NCBI RefSeq assembly: GCF_002482975.1
Contig: NZ_DLHA01000054.1
Location: 62,001-126,000, forward strand
Direction: 5' to 3'
DNA from: Flavobacterium sp. UBA7680
GTDB lineage: Bacteria; Bacteroidota; Bacteroidia; Flavobacteriales; Flavobacteriaceae
DNA length: 64,000 nt
The notes under the pieces are model-generated. The model saw only the letters and a list, made by a program, of their open reading frames with translations, did not search any database and was not told the DNA's origin. The translations under genes were made by a program, and so were the position numbers. This document shows positions 26,992-36,959 of this stretch, piece by piece (position 1 is the stretch's first letter; each line of letters starts with the position of its first letter).

Positions 26992-29241
26992 ATGTTTTCA
27001 ATATCAAAAAAATTAATTTTAAAAACAGCATGCAGCTTTTGCATGCTGTTTTTTAGCATCACAAGTTTTGCACAACAACCGGCAGATTATGTGAATCCGT
27101 TTATTGGGACTTCCAATTTTGGAGCTGCTTTTCCGGGACCAATCGCGCCACGCGGAATGGCAAGTATAAGTCCGTTTAATGTTGCCGGAGTAAAAAATAC
27201 TCCAATGGAGAAAGACAGTCAGTGGCTTTCGAATCCATATGTAAACGAAAATACCTTTTTAACCGGATTTAGTCAGGTTAATTTAAGCGGTGTAGGTTGT
27301 CCTGAATTAGGTGTTATTTTATTGATGCCAACAACCGGAAATCTGGAAATCGATCATTTAAAATATGGATCGACGTATTCTAATGAAGTCGCAAAAGCCG
27401 GATATTACAGCGTTGACCTCAAGAAATATAAAGTTAAAGGAGAATTTACGGCTTCAAAACGAGTTGGAGTAAGCAGATTCTCTTTCCCGAAAGGGCAGTC
27501 GAACATTTTGATAAATCTTGGTTTAGGATTAACGAATGAAGAAGGTTCGATGATTAAAGTTGTTTCTTCGACAGAAATTGAAGGAATGCGTTCCGTTGGT
27601 TCGTTTTGTTACAATAGTCCGGAAGATGCTTATCCGGTTTATTTTGTAGCCAAGTTTTCTAAACCTGCTGAAAAATTCGGCGTTTGGAAAAAACCTTCTA
27701 AATACAACGGTGTTGAAGCACAATGGATGTCAGGATATAATGGCAAGGCAAGAATAATGAAAAATACAATCAAAACAGTAGTTGGCGATAGTATTGGAAG
27801 TTATTTCAGCTACAAATTCGACAAACAAGAAACGGTTGAAGTTAAAATTGGAATTTCGTATGTAAGCATCGAAAATGCCAGAGAAAATTTAGAAAAAGAA
27901 ACCGGAGATAAATCGTTTGATGCCGTTTATAAAGACACTTACAAAGAATGGAACGACGAACTTTCGAAGATTTTAGTCGAAGGCGGTTCAGAAGATGATA
28001 AAACAATTTTCTACACAGCTTTATATCATACGTTAATTCACCCGAATACTTTAAATGATGTAAACGGAGAATATCCGCAGATTAAAAGAACCAAGATTGG
28101 TAAAACCGATGGCACGCGTTATACCGTATTTTCATTATGGGACACGTATCGAAACATGCATCCGTTAACCTCTTTAGTTTATCCTAAGCAACAATCGGAT
28201 ATGATAAAAAGCATGTTGAAAATGTACGATGAAAACGGCTGGCTGCCAAAATGGGAATTAAATTCTACAGAAACATTTACAATGGTAGGAGATCCGGCAA
28301 GTATCGTTATTGTTGATGCCTGCCTAAAAGGAATTCAGGATTTTGATGTTTACAAAGCCTATTATGCCATGCTTAAAGGTGCAGACCAAATTGAAAATAA
28401 TCCGCTGCGTCCGGGGCTTAAAGAATATATAGAAAAAGGATATTTATCGACTAATTATCCCGGACCTGTTTCTACAACGCTGGAATACAATACTTCAGAT
28501 TATGCGATTTCACTTTTAGCAAAAGCTTTGGGTGAAAAAGAAGATTATAAACGTTTTGCTAAACGTTCATTATCGTACCAAAAATTATTTGACAAAAATT
28601 TAAAATTACTCCGTCCAAGAATTGCTAACGGAAATTGGTACGAACCTTTTGACCCGGAAGCAGGATCTAATTTTGAAGCAAATGTTGGTTTTATCGAAGG
28701 AAATGCGTGGCAATATGCTTTTATGGTTCCGCATGATATCAAAGGATTGATGAAATTAATGGGCGGTGATAAACCTTTCACAGATCAATTACAAAAAGTT
28801 TTTGATACCAAAAAATTTGATATGGCAAACGAGCCGGATATTGCTTATCCCTACTTATTCAATTATGTAAAAGGCGAAGAATGGAGGAGTCAGGAACTGG
28901 TTAAAAAACTGGTACAGGAATATTTCCAAAACAAACCAAAAGGATTGCCAGGAAATGATGATACCGGAACAATGTCGGCTTGGTTAGTATATTCTATGAT
29001 GGGATTTTATCCAATATCTCCCGGCGACCCAATTTATACGATCACAACACCAATGTTTGATAAAGTAACAATCAAATTAGATTCAAGATATTATAAAAAA
29101 GAAAATATTGTTATTGAAAAAGAAATCAATACCGATGGAAAAATCAAAACAATAGAATTAAACGGAAAACCACTGAACAGTTATTTTATTTCACACGATG
29201 ATTTTGTGAATGGAGGAACGCTCAAAGTGATTCAAAATTAA
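26992..29241 (+). CDS. GH92 alpha-mannosidase, second copy
   Basis: This is a 749-residue protein with a signal peptide ending ITSFAQQ. GH92 motifs include DYVNPFIGTSNFGAAFPGP, TGFSQVNLSGVGCPELG, FIEGNAWQYAFMVPHDI and GNDDTGTMSAWLVYSMMG with the acidic base region. It differs from the GH92 at 10778 in these motifs (ANEPDIAYPYLFNY instead of GNEPSHHIAYMFNH, and DDTGTM instead of EDCGQM), which suggests a different linkage or substrate class. Its first 20 codons contain a perfect terminator-like hairpin (see 27021). It lies four bases after the fucosidase stop and is co-transcribed with it unless the hairpin intervenes. Confidence 0.93.
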   Translation: MFSISKKLILKTACSFCMLFFSITSFAQQPADYVNPFIGTSNFGAAFPGPIAPRGMASISPFNVAGVKNTPMEKDSQWLSNPYVNENTFLTGFSQVNLSGVGCPELGVILLMPTTGNLEIDHLKYGSTYSNEVAKAGYYSVDLKKYKVKGEFTASKRVGVSRFSFPKGQSNILINLGLGLTNEEGSMIKVVSSTEIEGMRSVGSFCYNSPEDAYPVYFVAKFSKPAEKFGVWKKPSKYNGVEAQWMSGYNGKARIMKNTIKTVVGDSIGSYFSYKFDKQETVEVKIGISYVSIENARENLEKETGDKSFDAVYKDTYKEWNDELSKILVEGGSEDDKTIFYTALYHTLIHPNTLNDVNGEYPQIKRTKIGKTDGTRYTVFSLWDTYRNMHPLTSLVYPKQQSDMIKSMLKMYDENGWLPKWELNSTETFTMVGDPASIVIVDACLKGIQDFDVYKAYYAMLKGADQIENNPLRPGLKEYIEKGYLSTNYPGPVSTTLEYNTSDYAISLLAKALGEKEDYKRFAKRSLSYQKLFDKNLKLLRPRIANGNWYEPFDPEAGSNFEANVGFIEGNAWQYAFMVPHDIKGLMKLMGGDKPFTDQLQKVFDTKKFDMANEPDIAYPYLFNYVKGEEWRSQELVKKLVQEYFQNKPKGLPGNDDTGTMSAWLVYSMMGFYPISPGDPIYTITTPMFDKVTIKLDSRYYKKENIVIEKEINTDGKIKTIELNGKPLNSYFISHDDFVNGGTLKVIQN
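27021..27055 (+). terminator. Terminator-like hairpin inside the signal-peptide codons of GH92
   Basis: ACAGCATGC (27025-27033) pairs perfectly with GCATGCTGT (27041-27049) around a 7-nt loop. Flanking A4 and T4 extend the stem to 13 bp, and the T tract continues to 27054. The sequence encodes KTACSFCMLFF. It has the shape of a Rho-independent terminator placed about 30 nt into the gene. Confidence 0.6.
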
Positions 29242-29253
29242 ACTCTCACAACT

Positions 29254-31914
29254 ATGTTACAACTCAAAATCAAAAAAACAGCCATTATTTTTGTAATGGC
29301 TGTAGGTTTTTTTAACCAAACCTATGCGCAGAAAAAATACCCGTATCAAGATGCAAAACTACCGACAGAAGATAGGGTAAAAGACTTGTTAAGCCGCATG
29401 TCGCTTGAAGAAAAAGTGCGCCAGATGGATATGTACAAAGGCGAATTTTTTAAAGAAAAAGAAGATTTCTCTAAAGTAAAATCAGATGCTAAAATTGGAA
29501 ATCTGGGAATTGGGGCGATTCATGATATTTATCCACGTTCGGCTAAAATGATTAATGACCTTCAAAGTGAGATAATTAAAAAAAATAAATGGGGAATTCC
29601 TGCATTGATTATGTGCGAGATGCTTCACGGTTATTTAGATGAAGGAAGTACAGCTTTCCCGATGAACATTGGTCTTGGAGCAACTTGGGATACAGGCGTA
29701 ATGGACAAAGTGGGAAAAGTAATTGCGATGGAAGCAAGATCGCATGGTGTTCATTTTGGTTTAGGTCCAAATTTAGATTTAGGTCGTGAACCTCGCTGGG
29801 GACGTGTTGCCGAAACTTTTGGTGAAGATGCGTATTTAAACAGCGAAATTGGTTTAGCGATGATTAAAGGAATGCAAGGCGATGATTTAAAATCAGATCG
29901 TTCGATTATTGCAGAACCTAAGCACTTCGCTGTTCACGGTATTCCGCAGGCGGGAGGAAATTCTTCTCCAATTTTAGTCGGAGAACGTTCGGCGAGAGAA
30001 GATCATTTGCCTTCATTTGAAAAAGCATTCAGAAAAGGCGGCGCATTGGGAACGATGTGTGCGTATTCTGAATTAGACGGAATTCCTTGTGCAGCCAATC
30101 ATTGGTTATTGACTGATGTTTTGAGAAACGAATGGGGTTTTAAAGGAATTGTAGTTTCAGATTTAGGAGCTATAAAATATCTTCAGGTAACGCATTTTGT
30201 TACCAGTTCTCCAAAAGAAAGTATCAGAGAAGCGATTGCAGCGGGAGTTGATATGCAGTTTTATGATTTTACAAATGAATTTTGGCAAACAAGCATTATA
30301 GAATTGGTAAACGAAAAGAAACTAACAATGGCGCAGATTGACCGTGCTGCCGGAGGAGTTTTACGTTTGAAATTTTTATTAGGATTATTCGAAAATCCAT
30401 ACACAGATAAAAACTTAATTAAAGAACGTTTTCATACTAAAGAAAATCAAAATGTAGCTCTGGAAGCGGCTCAGAAATCTATGGTTTTGTTGAAAAATGA
30501 CAACAACATTCTGCCTTTAAGCAAAGAGATAAAAAATGTTGCGGTTATTGGACCAAATGCAAATGCTTCAAGACTTGGAGGATATGCTCCAAAAAACAGC
30601 GTTGGAAAGACAGTTTACGAAGGTATTCAGCAATTAGTTGGAAAAACGGCCAATGTAGTTTATGAAGAAGGCGTTCCATTAATTGTAAAAGGACAAATTA
30701 TTCCATCTAAATATTTATTTACTCCAGATGAAGCTCAAAACGGATTAAAAGGAGAATATTTCAATAACAGAAATGTAGAAGGAACTCCGGCGTTGACACG
30801 TATTGACAATCAATTAGAGTTTGACTGGCCTTGGTCGCCTGGTGACGGAGTTACAGATGATGATTTCTCTATTCGCTGGACTGGTTACATAAAATCAGAT
30901 AAAGCATTTGACGGCTGGATAGGTTTAAGTTCTGATGACGGAATCAGAATGTGGATTGATGATCAATTGGTAATTGACAACTGGACAAAAGGTGCGACAA
31001 GCATGGTTACAACGCCAAAAAATATTGAAGCAGGAAAAAAATACAAAGTCCGCATTGAAATGTGGGAAGGCGGCTGGGGAGCCAGAGCGCACTTACGCTG
31101 GAACTTAGAAAAAGTAAACTTACAGCCTGCAATCGACGCTGCTAAAAAAGCTGATGTTGCCATTGTAGTTTTAGGAGAATCAAACGAATTGGTGGAGGAA
31201 AACAGAGATGTTGCTTCTTTAGACTTATTCGGAATGCAGCAGGAATTGATCGAAGAAATTCAAAAAACAGGAACTCCTGTGGTTTGTGTATTGTTAAACG
31301 GACGTCCGCTTTCGACAAACTGGATTGCAGAAAATATTCCGGCAGTTGTTGAAGGCTGGTTTCCGGGAGAATTAGGAGGAAGAGCTGTGGCTGATGTTTT
31401 ATTTGGAGATTATAATCCGGGTGGGAGATTGCCAATTACAGTTCCAAAATCTGTTGGACAGCTACCTATATATTATAACCAAAAAAGATCTGCGATTCAT
31501 AGATATGTAGCAGAGAGTGAACATCCTTTATATACATTTGGTTACGGATTGAGTTATACGAAGTTTGAATATTCAAATTTAAAGATCAGTGCAAAAGAAA
31601 TTAAAGCTGACGGAGAGCTAAAAGTTTCGGTTGATGTTAAAAACGTTGGAAGTAGAGACGGAGACGAAGTTGCACAATTATATATTAAAGATGTTTACAG
31701 CAGTACTACAACTCCTGAAAAAACATTAAAAGGATTCAAAAGATTAAATGTTAAGAAAGGTGAAACCAAAACGGTTGAGTTTATACTTACATCAGATGAG
31801 TTATCTATTTGGAACAGAGAAATGAAACGCGTTGTAGAGCCTGGAGATTTTGAAGTTATGGTTGGAGGAAATTCTACAGATTTGATCAAAACAAATTTCA
31901 AAGTTTTGAACTAA
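29254..31914 (+). CDS. GH3 beta-glycosidase with PA14 insert
   Basis: This is an 886-residue protein with a signal peptide (QTYAQKKYPY cleavage region). GH3 N-domain motifs are LIMCEMLHGYLDEGSTAFP, GRVAETFGEDAYLNSEIG, EPKHFAVHG and the nucleophile Asp303 in GIVVSDLGAI. An alpha/beta sandwich domain follows, interrupted by a PA14 domain (about 495-617; GWIGLSSDDGIRMWIDDQLV). A C-terminal Fn3-like domain ends it. GH3 enzymes include beta-glucosidases, beta-xylosidases and beta-hexosaminidases. In an N-glycan setting a beta-xylosidase for plant glycans or a beta-glucosidase are both possible. It is the last gene of the GH29-GH92-GH3 unit. Confidence 0.9.
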   Translation: MLQLKIKKTAIIFVMAVGFFNQTYAQKKYPYQDAKLPTEDRVKDLLSRMSLEEKVRQMDMYKGEFFKEKEDFSKVKSDAKIGNLGIGAIHDIYPRSAKMINDLQSEIIKKNKWGIPALIMCEMLHGYLDEGSTAFPMNIGLGATWDTGVMDKVGKVIAMEARSHGVHFGLGPNLDLGREPRWGRVAETFGEDAYLNSEIGLAMIKGMQGDDLKSDRSIIAEPKHFAVHGIPQAGGNSSPILVGERSAREDHLPSFEKAFRKGGALGTMCAYSELDGIPCAANHWLLTDVLRNEWGFKGIVVSDLGAIKYLQVTHFVTSSPKESIREAIAAGVDMQFYDFTNEFWQTSIIELVNEKKLTMAQIDRAAGGVLRLKFLLGLFENPYTDKNLIKERFHTKENQNVALEAAQKSMVLLKNDNNILPLSKEIKNVAVIGPNANASRLGGYAPKNSVGKTVYEGIQQLVGKTANVVYEEGVPLIVKGQIIPSKYLFTPDEAQNGLKGEYFNNRNVEGTPALTRIDNQLEFDWPWSPGDGVTDDDFSIRWTGYIKSDKAFDGWIGLSSDDGIRMWIDDQLVIDNWTKGATSMVTTPKNIEAGKKYKVRIEMWEGGWGARAHLRWNLEKVNLQPAIDAAKKADVAIVVLGESNELVEENRDVASLDLFGMQQELIEEIQKTGTPVVCVLLNGRPLSTNWIAENIPAVVEGWFPGELGGRAVADVLFGDYNPGGRLPITVPKSVGQLPIYYNQKRSAIHRYVAESEHPLYTFGYGLSYTKFEYSNLKISAKEIKADGELKVSVDVKNVGSRDGDEVAQLYIKDVYSSTTTPEKTLKGFKRLNVKKGETKTVEFILTSDELSIWNREMKRVVEPGDFEVMVGGNSTDLIKTNFKVLN
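29278..29313 (+). terminator. Terminator-like hairpin inside the signal-peptide codons of GH3
   Basis: ACAGCCATTA (29278-29287) and TAATGGCTGT (29294-29303) form a perfect 10-bp stem with a 6-nt loop. AGG and seven T residues (29307-29313) follow. The sequence encodes KTAIIFVMAVGFF, about 25 nt into the gene. Structure and placement are the same as at 27021 in the preceding gene. Confidence 0.6.
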
Positions 31915-32005
31915 TTCGCGCAAATTGAACAATATATTTAACGTTTAAGTCAATTAAAAAAGAATGTTGTTAAAAAAAGAGTGAAACACCTCGATTAATG
32001 CGAAC

Positions 32006-32088
32006 AAGGTGTTGGAAATAAAGAGGATAAAGATTACAATTTAAAACGTTTTCGTACCCTAAAATGATAAATGTATTCCCAACACCTT
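32006..32088. promoter_or_regulatory. Concentric dyads upstream of susC (candidate operator or switch)
   Basis: AAGGTGTTGG (32006-32015) and CCAACACCTT (32079-32088) are exact reverse complements. The palindrome AAAACGTTTT (32043-32052) lies within half a base of their common centre. The central CG palindrome resembles LacI-family operators. The gap 31915-32176 otherwise holds no gene. TAAGTTTA at 32139-32146 is a one-mismatch -7 box. Confidence 0.4.
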
Positions 32089-32176
32089 TTCAAACTTGTC
32101 ATTTGTCGAAATTATATCCTGTTAACAAAATGTATTCTTAAGTTTAACATGTTATTAACTCAAAAAACAACTAAAT

Positions 32177-35100
32177 ATGATCAAGAACGTACTAAAATTA
32201 CTGTTTGTGATATGCTTATTTGGATTTCAAAATCTGGAAGCACAAACAACAGTAAAAGGAACGATAACAGATGCCCAAAGCGGAATTCCGATCCCAGGGG
32301 CAAATGTTGTTGTTAAGGGAACAAAAACAAGTACATCATCAGATTTTGATGGTAAGTACTCTATTACGGTTCCAAATCAATCAGCAGTTTTGGTTTTCTC
32401 TTATGTTGGTTCAGCTTCAAAAGAAGTGGCCGTGGGAACTCAAACTACCATTAATGCTGCTTTAGGAGCTTCGGCACAACAATTAGGAGAAGTAGTAGTA
32501 ACTGCTCTTGGTATCAAGAGAGAGAAAAAAGCAATTACGTATTCAGCTCAAAACATTGGAGTAGACGAATTATCAGAAGCAAGGTCTTTAAACGTTGCTA
32601 ACTCACTATCTGGTAAAGTTGCTGGTCTTAACTACTCTACAACTTCAAATGGTGTTGGTTCTTCTTCAAGAATTACATTAAGAGGTAACAGATCTCTTAA
32701 CGGAAATAACCAACCATTATATGTAGTAGATGGTGTGCCTATTAGTAACGGTACAACAACAACAAATCCTGATATTGATACAGGAGGAACTACACAGCCA
32801 GATGGTATTTCAAACATCAATCCGGAGGATATTGCTTCGATGACTGTTTTAAAAGGACCTTCTGCAGCAGCTCTTTACGGATCAAGAGCGAGTAATGGTG
32901 TTATCGTAATTACAACAAAATCAGGAAAATCAGGAAAAACATCGGTTTCGGTATCTTCTAATTTTATGGCTTCATCTGCATACAACTTGATGAATTTACA
33001 AAATGAGTATGGACAGGGAGCAAACGGAGTTTACAATCCAACTTCTAGTTCAAGCTGGGGAGGAAAATTAGACGGAAGTCAGGTTTCAAACTGGCAGTTA
33101 GTTCGTAACCCAAATTATGCTGGGCCGGCTACACAAAGTTATTCTCCACAACCAAACAACGTAATTGATTTTTACAAAACAGGTTACAATTTAGCTAATA
33201 CTTTAACAGTAACAGCGGGTAACGAAAAAGCGCAGGGTTATTTCTCTTACACTAACACGCGCGCTGAAGGTATTGTTGGCGGAAACCAATTAGACAGGCA
33301 CAATCTTAACTTAAGATTGACTAGTAAAATCTCTGATAAATTATCATTAGATGTAAAAACAAACTACATCGTTCAGGACATTGATAACTTATTAAGAACT
33401 GGTGAAGAATCTATTGGAACATCAGCTTATTTATTACCTCGTAGTATCGCTTATAACGATTATAAAAACTTCGAATATTTTGATGCTGCTGGACAAAGAC
33501 AAATGAACTACTTTATCGACGAAACAGGATCTCCGGGTGGAAACCCATTCTGGTCAGCTTTAAGAGACGATGCCCGTTCAGATAAAAGAAACAGATTCAT
33601 TGGTTTAGCTTCCCTTAAATATGAATTTACAAAAACGTTAAGTTTACAAGGTAGAGCTGGTTTAGACCAAATGACAAACAAAAACGTAAGAAACAGATAT
33701 GCAACTGTAGCATTCAATAATAACTTAGGTTCATACAGCGAATCTTATGAAACCGTAAGTGAATTGAATATTGATGCTTTACTTTCTTACAATGAAAAAT
33801 TTGGAGATTTTTCTGTTGGACTTAATGCTGGTGCGAGTTCATTACAGCAAAGTAATTCAGCTTTAAATTCAGGAGGAGTTTTAAGTAAAAGAAACTATTT
33901 TGCATTGTCTAACGTACAAACAATTCAATCAACTTCTACAGCTTCAGAAAAAAGAATTAATTCTGTTTACGGATTTGGTCAAATTGGTTTCAGAAACTAT
34001 TTATTCTTAGATTTAACGGCAAGAAATGACTGGTCTTCGACTTTACCAACAGACTATTTCTATCCTTCTGTAGGTCTTTCAGCTGTTATTTCAGACATGG
34101 TTAAATTGCCAGAAGTAATCAGTTTTGCAAAATTAAGAGCTTCTTATGCGCAAGTTGGTAACGATACTGATCCTTATCAAACTCAACAAAGATTTTCATA
34201 TATTGGTGGAAACGGTGGTATGTTATACGGACAAAGTACAAAAGCTAATCCAAACTTGAAACCAGAGATTTCATCTTCTACAGAGTTTGGTGCCGATGTG
34301 AGATTCTTTAATAATCGTTTAGGATTAGATTTTACCTACTTTAATACCTTAACGGATAACCAAATTTTCTATATCAATACTCCAGAATCTTCATCTTTCT
34401 CAAGAGCGATTGTAAATGGTGGTGATATTGAAAATAAAGGAATCGAGCTTACGCTTACAGCAACTCCTATTCAAACAGAAAATTTTAGCTGGGATATTAC
34501 AGCAAACTACGCTTCTTATAAATCAAAAGTAAAATCGATTTATGATGGTAGAGATGAATTAGTTCTTGGAGAAGGACGTTTGGTAAGAAGTAAAGTTGTT
34601 CAAGGCGGAGAATACGGAGATTTATATATTAAAGGTTTCCAAAGAGATCCAAACGGAAATGTTATTGTAAACAGTGCAGGTATTCCATTAGCAACAAATG
34701 GTTTTGATGTTCGTGCCGGAAACTTTAACCCAGACTGGACTGGAGGTTTTAAAAATAACTTTAAATACAAAGATTTCTCTTTAAGTTTCTTAGTTGATTT
34801 TAGAATTGGCGGTGAAGTTATTTCATATACTCAGGCGAGACAAGCTGGTTTAGGAGTTAGTGATGTTACTTTAGCAGGAAGAGAAGGCGGAATTGTTGTT
34901 AATGGTGTTGTTTCTAACGGAAACGGTACTTATTCTCCAAATACTACAAGTATTACGGCAGAGCAATATTGGACAGCTATTGGACAAAGAACTCCTATTG
35001 CAGAACCTTTTATCTATGATGCAACAAACATCAGATTAAGAGAGCTTGTTTTTGGTTATTCTTTACCAAAACGTATATTAGGTAATTCAGGATTTACAAA

Positions 35101-35263
35101 TATTGATTTTTCATTAGTGGGAAGAAACTTATTCTTCTTCGTGAACAAAGCTAAATATTTTGATCCAGAGGCAGGAGCAGGAACAGGAAACCTGCAAGGT
35201 ATAGAATCTTTCAACATTCCTTCAACGAGAGATTATGGAGTTAATGTGAAATTTGGATTTTAA
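32177..35263 (+). CDS. SusC/RagA-type TonB-dependent glycan transporter
   Basis: This 1028-residue outer-membrane importer has the signal peptide MIKNVLKLLFVICLFGFQNLEAQ. A carboxypeptidase-regulatory-like domain follows (TTVKGTITDAQSGIPIPGAN, about 24-100), then a TonB-box-like stretch (QLGEVVVTALGIKREKK), a plug domain (ITLRGNRSLNGNNQPLYVVD, ALYGSRASNGVIVITTKSG) and a 22-stranded barrel ending in an aromatic C-terminal residue (FGF). There is no STN signalling domain, so it should not drive an anti-sigma factor. Together with SusD it would import oligosaccharides released at the surface. It lies 262 bp after GH3 and 19 bp before susD. Confidence 0.95.
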   Translation: MIKNVLKLLFVICLFGFQNLEAQTTVKGTITDAQSGIPIPGANVVVKGTKTSTSSDFDGKYSITVPNQSAVLVFSYVGSASKEVAVGTQTTINAALGASAQQLGEVVVTALGIKREKKAITYSAQNIGVDELSEARSLNVANSLSGKVAGLNYSTTSNGVGSSSRITLRGNRSLNGNNQPLYVVDGVPISNGTTTTNPDIDTGGTTQPDGISNINPEDIASMTVLKGPSAAALYGSRASNGVIVITTKSGKSGKTSVSVSSNFMASSAYNLMNLQNEYGQGANGVYNPTSSSSWGGKLDGSQVSNWQLVRNPNYAGPATQSYSPQPNNVIDFYKTGYNLANTLTVTAGNEKAQGYFSYTNTRAEGIVGGNQLDRHNLNLRLTSKISDKLSLDVKTNYIVQDIDNLLRTGEESIGTSAYLLPRSIAYNDYKNFEYFDAAGQRQMNYFIDETGSPGGNPFWSALRDDARSDKRNRFIGLASLKYEFTKTLSLQGRAGLDQMTNKNVRNRYATVAFNNNLGSYSESYETVSELNIDALLSYNEKFGDFSVGLNAGASSLQQSNSALNSGGVLSKRNYFALSNVQTIQSTSTASEKRINSVYGFGQIGFRNYLFLDLTARNDWSSTLPTDYFYPSVGLSAVISDMVKLPEVISFAKLRASYAQVGNDTDPYQTQQRFSYIGGNGGMLYGQSTKANPNLKPEISSSTEFGADVRFFNNRLGLDFTYFNTLTDNQIFYINTPESSSFSRAIVNGGDIENKGIELTLTATPIQTENFSWDITANYASYKSKVKSIYDGRDELVLGEGRLVRSKVVQGGEYGDLYIKGFQRDPNGNVIVNSAGIPLATNGFDVRAGNFNPDWTGGFKNNFKYKDFSLSFLVDFRIGGEVISYTQARQAGLGVSDVTLAGREGGIVVNGVVSNGNGTYSPNTTSITAEQYWTAIGQRTPIAEPFIYDATNIRLRELVFGYSLPKRILGNSGFTNIDFSLVGRNLFFFVNKAKYFDPEAGAGTGNLQGIESFNIPSTRDYGVNVKFGF

Positions 35264-35282
35264 TTAAATAAAGAGAGATATC

Positions 35283-36869
35283 ATGAAATATAGTTTTAAA
35301 ATAAAAACGTTAGGAGTTGCATTAATGGCAGTTTCTATTTTGTCAAGCTGCACTGGTGACTTTGACGAAATAAACAAAGATCCTAATTCATTGACTGAAG
35401 ATCAGTTAGATGCTACATTAGCAGGACCATCATTTGCATCAGCACTTTATGCGGGTATTCACAATGGGTCTTACTCATCGCCAGGTGTTGATGATCAGGG
35501 AACTTGGGGTATTGCTACAGGTATTTTATCTTCTACTTTTGTTCAATATTTAGATTGTAGATATGGTACTGAGAGAAATGCATTCGTAAACGGCTACGAA
35601 GGCCGTGGATGGACAAGATTTTACACCGTTGCAGTTCCGGCTTTAAACAATGCTATTAAAGCATCTGAAGGAAACGCTGAAGCTTTGGCAGTTCTTAAAA
35701 TCTGGAAAGTTTTTATGTACAATCAAATGGTTGATGCTTATGGACCAATTCCTTACACTGAAGCAGGAAACGGAAAAGAGAAAGTTGCTTATGATAGTGT
35801 AGAATTTATCTACACAGACTTTTTTAAATTATTAAACGAAGCAAATGCGACATTAAATGCTACTTCTGTAACAACTGTGGCTTCATTTCAGCCAAATGAC
35901 AGAGTGTATGCAGGAAGTGTGGCAAAATGGAGAGTTTTTGGAAACAGTTTAAGACTTCGTTTAGCGTTAAGAATTTCTGATAAAGAACCTGCACAAGCAA
36001 AAACAGAAGCAGAAGCTGCTGTAGCTGCAGGTGTAATGCAGACAAACGATCAAAGTGCTTATTTCAAAGCAAGCAACATTACTCCAAACAATTTAAATAT
36101 GATTGTAAACAGTTGGGGTTATGTAATGACTTCTTCTATGGAAAGTATTTTGGTTGGATATAATGACCCGCGTTTAGCAAAATGGTTTGCTCCAATCGAT
36201 ACAGGAGTTTACAGAGGGCAGCCTATTGGAGGTTTACAAGATCAATTTGGAACGACTAAATTCTCAGCTTTCAATAATGATGTTATGGGTAACGGAGCTG
36301 CAGGAAATCTTAGTGAATCTAAAAATATTGAAATCTTCATGGCTTCTGAAAATTATTTAAGCAGAGCAGAAGGAGCTTTAAATGGATGGAACATGGGTGG
36401 AACTGCTCAAAGTTTATACGAAACTGGTATTAGATTGTCTTTACAGCAATGGGGAATTGTTGATAATACAGCAATTAATGCTTACATTGCAGGATCAACT
36501 TTGCCAACTTTACCAAACGTACTTACTGTTTATCCAACTTTAGACTTACAAGATATTCCGGTAAAATTACCTGTGGCTTGGTCTTCAACAGAAGCAAATC
36601 AGCGTACACAAATTGCAGTTCAAAAGTATTTAGCGATTTTCCCAGAATCTTGGGAAGCCTGGTCAGATTTACGTAGAAGTGATGCGAAAGTTATTTATCC
36701 GCCGTTGAATACAGACAATAATGATCCGGGAGTTGGAAAAAGCTTAATGAAACGTATCATTTATGTTACAAACGAATATTCTTCAAACAAAGATGCTGTT
36801 ACAGATGGAATCTCTAAACTTGGAGGTCCTGATTCTGGAGGAACTAAACTTTGGTGGGATACAAAATAA
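35283..36869 (+). CDS. SusD/RagB-family glycan-binding lipoprotein (SusD-like_2 type)
   Basis: This is a 528-residue lipoprotein (lipobox SILSSC, then TGDFDEINKDPNSLTEDQLD). FDEINKDPN is characteristic of the SusD-like_2 group, which pairs with SusC barrels. Helical TPR-like segments carry KIWKVFMYNQMVDAYGPIPY and SWEAWSDLRRSD, typical of SusD folds. It should cap the SusC barrel on the cell surface and bind the incoming glycan. It is co-transcribed with susC (19-bp gap) and followed by a strong terminator. Confidence 0.93.
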   Translation: MKYSFKIKTLGVALMAVSILSSCTGDFDEINKDPNSLTEDQLDATLAGPSFASALYAGIHNGSYSSPGVDDQGTWGIATGILSSTFVQYLDCRYGTERNAFVNGYEGRGWTRFYTVAVPALNNAIKASEGNAEALAVLKIWKVFMYNQMVDAYGPIPYTEAGNGKEKVAYDSVEFIYTDFFKLLNEANATLNATSVTTVASFQPNDRVYAGSVAKWRVFGNSLRLRLALRISDKEPAQAKTEAEAAVAAGVMQTNDQSAYFKASNITPNNLNMIVNSWGYVMTSSMESILVGYNDPRLAKWFAPIDTGVYRGQPIGGLQDQFGTTKFSAFNNDVMGNGAAGNLSESKNIEIFMASENYLSRAEGALNGWNMGGTAQSLYETGIRLSLQQWGIVDNTAINAYIAGSTLPTLPNVLTVYPTLDLQDIPVKLPVAWSSTEANQRTQIAVQKYLAIFPESWEAWSDLRRSDAKVIYPPLNTDNNDPGVGKSLMKRIIYVTNEYSSNKDAVTDGISKLGGPDSGGTKLWWDTK

Positions 36870-36912
36870 TTATTTGGTTGAGTAAAGATCCACACAATCT
36901 TTACTTAAAATG

Positions 36913-36943
36913 ACAAAAGGAGAGGAAACTCTCCTTTTGTTTT
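36913..36943 (+). terminator. Rho-independent terminator after susD
   Basis: A 12-bp perfect stem, ACAAAAGGAGAG / CTCTCCTTTTGT, with loop GAAA is followed by a T-rich tract. Confidence 0.93.
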
Positions 36944-36959
36944 ATATAAAAGTTAGATT

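Noticed and set aside
26992..27060. Hairpin at 27021 as an ordinary intergenic terminator with a later start for GH92
   Set aside because: A later start would remove the signal peptide; the frame from 26992 gives a complete one, so the hairpin is within the gene.
32071..32316. 81-residue plus-strand ORF overlapping the susC start
   Set aside because: It is out of frame with susC and has no protein-like pattern.
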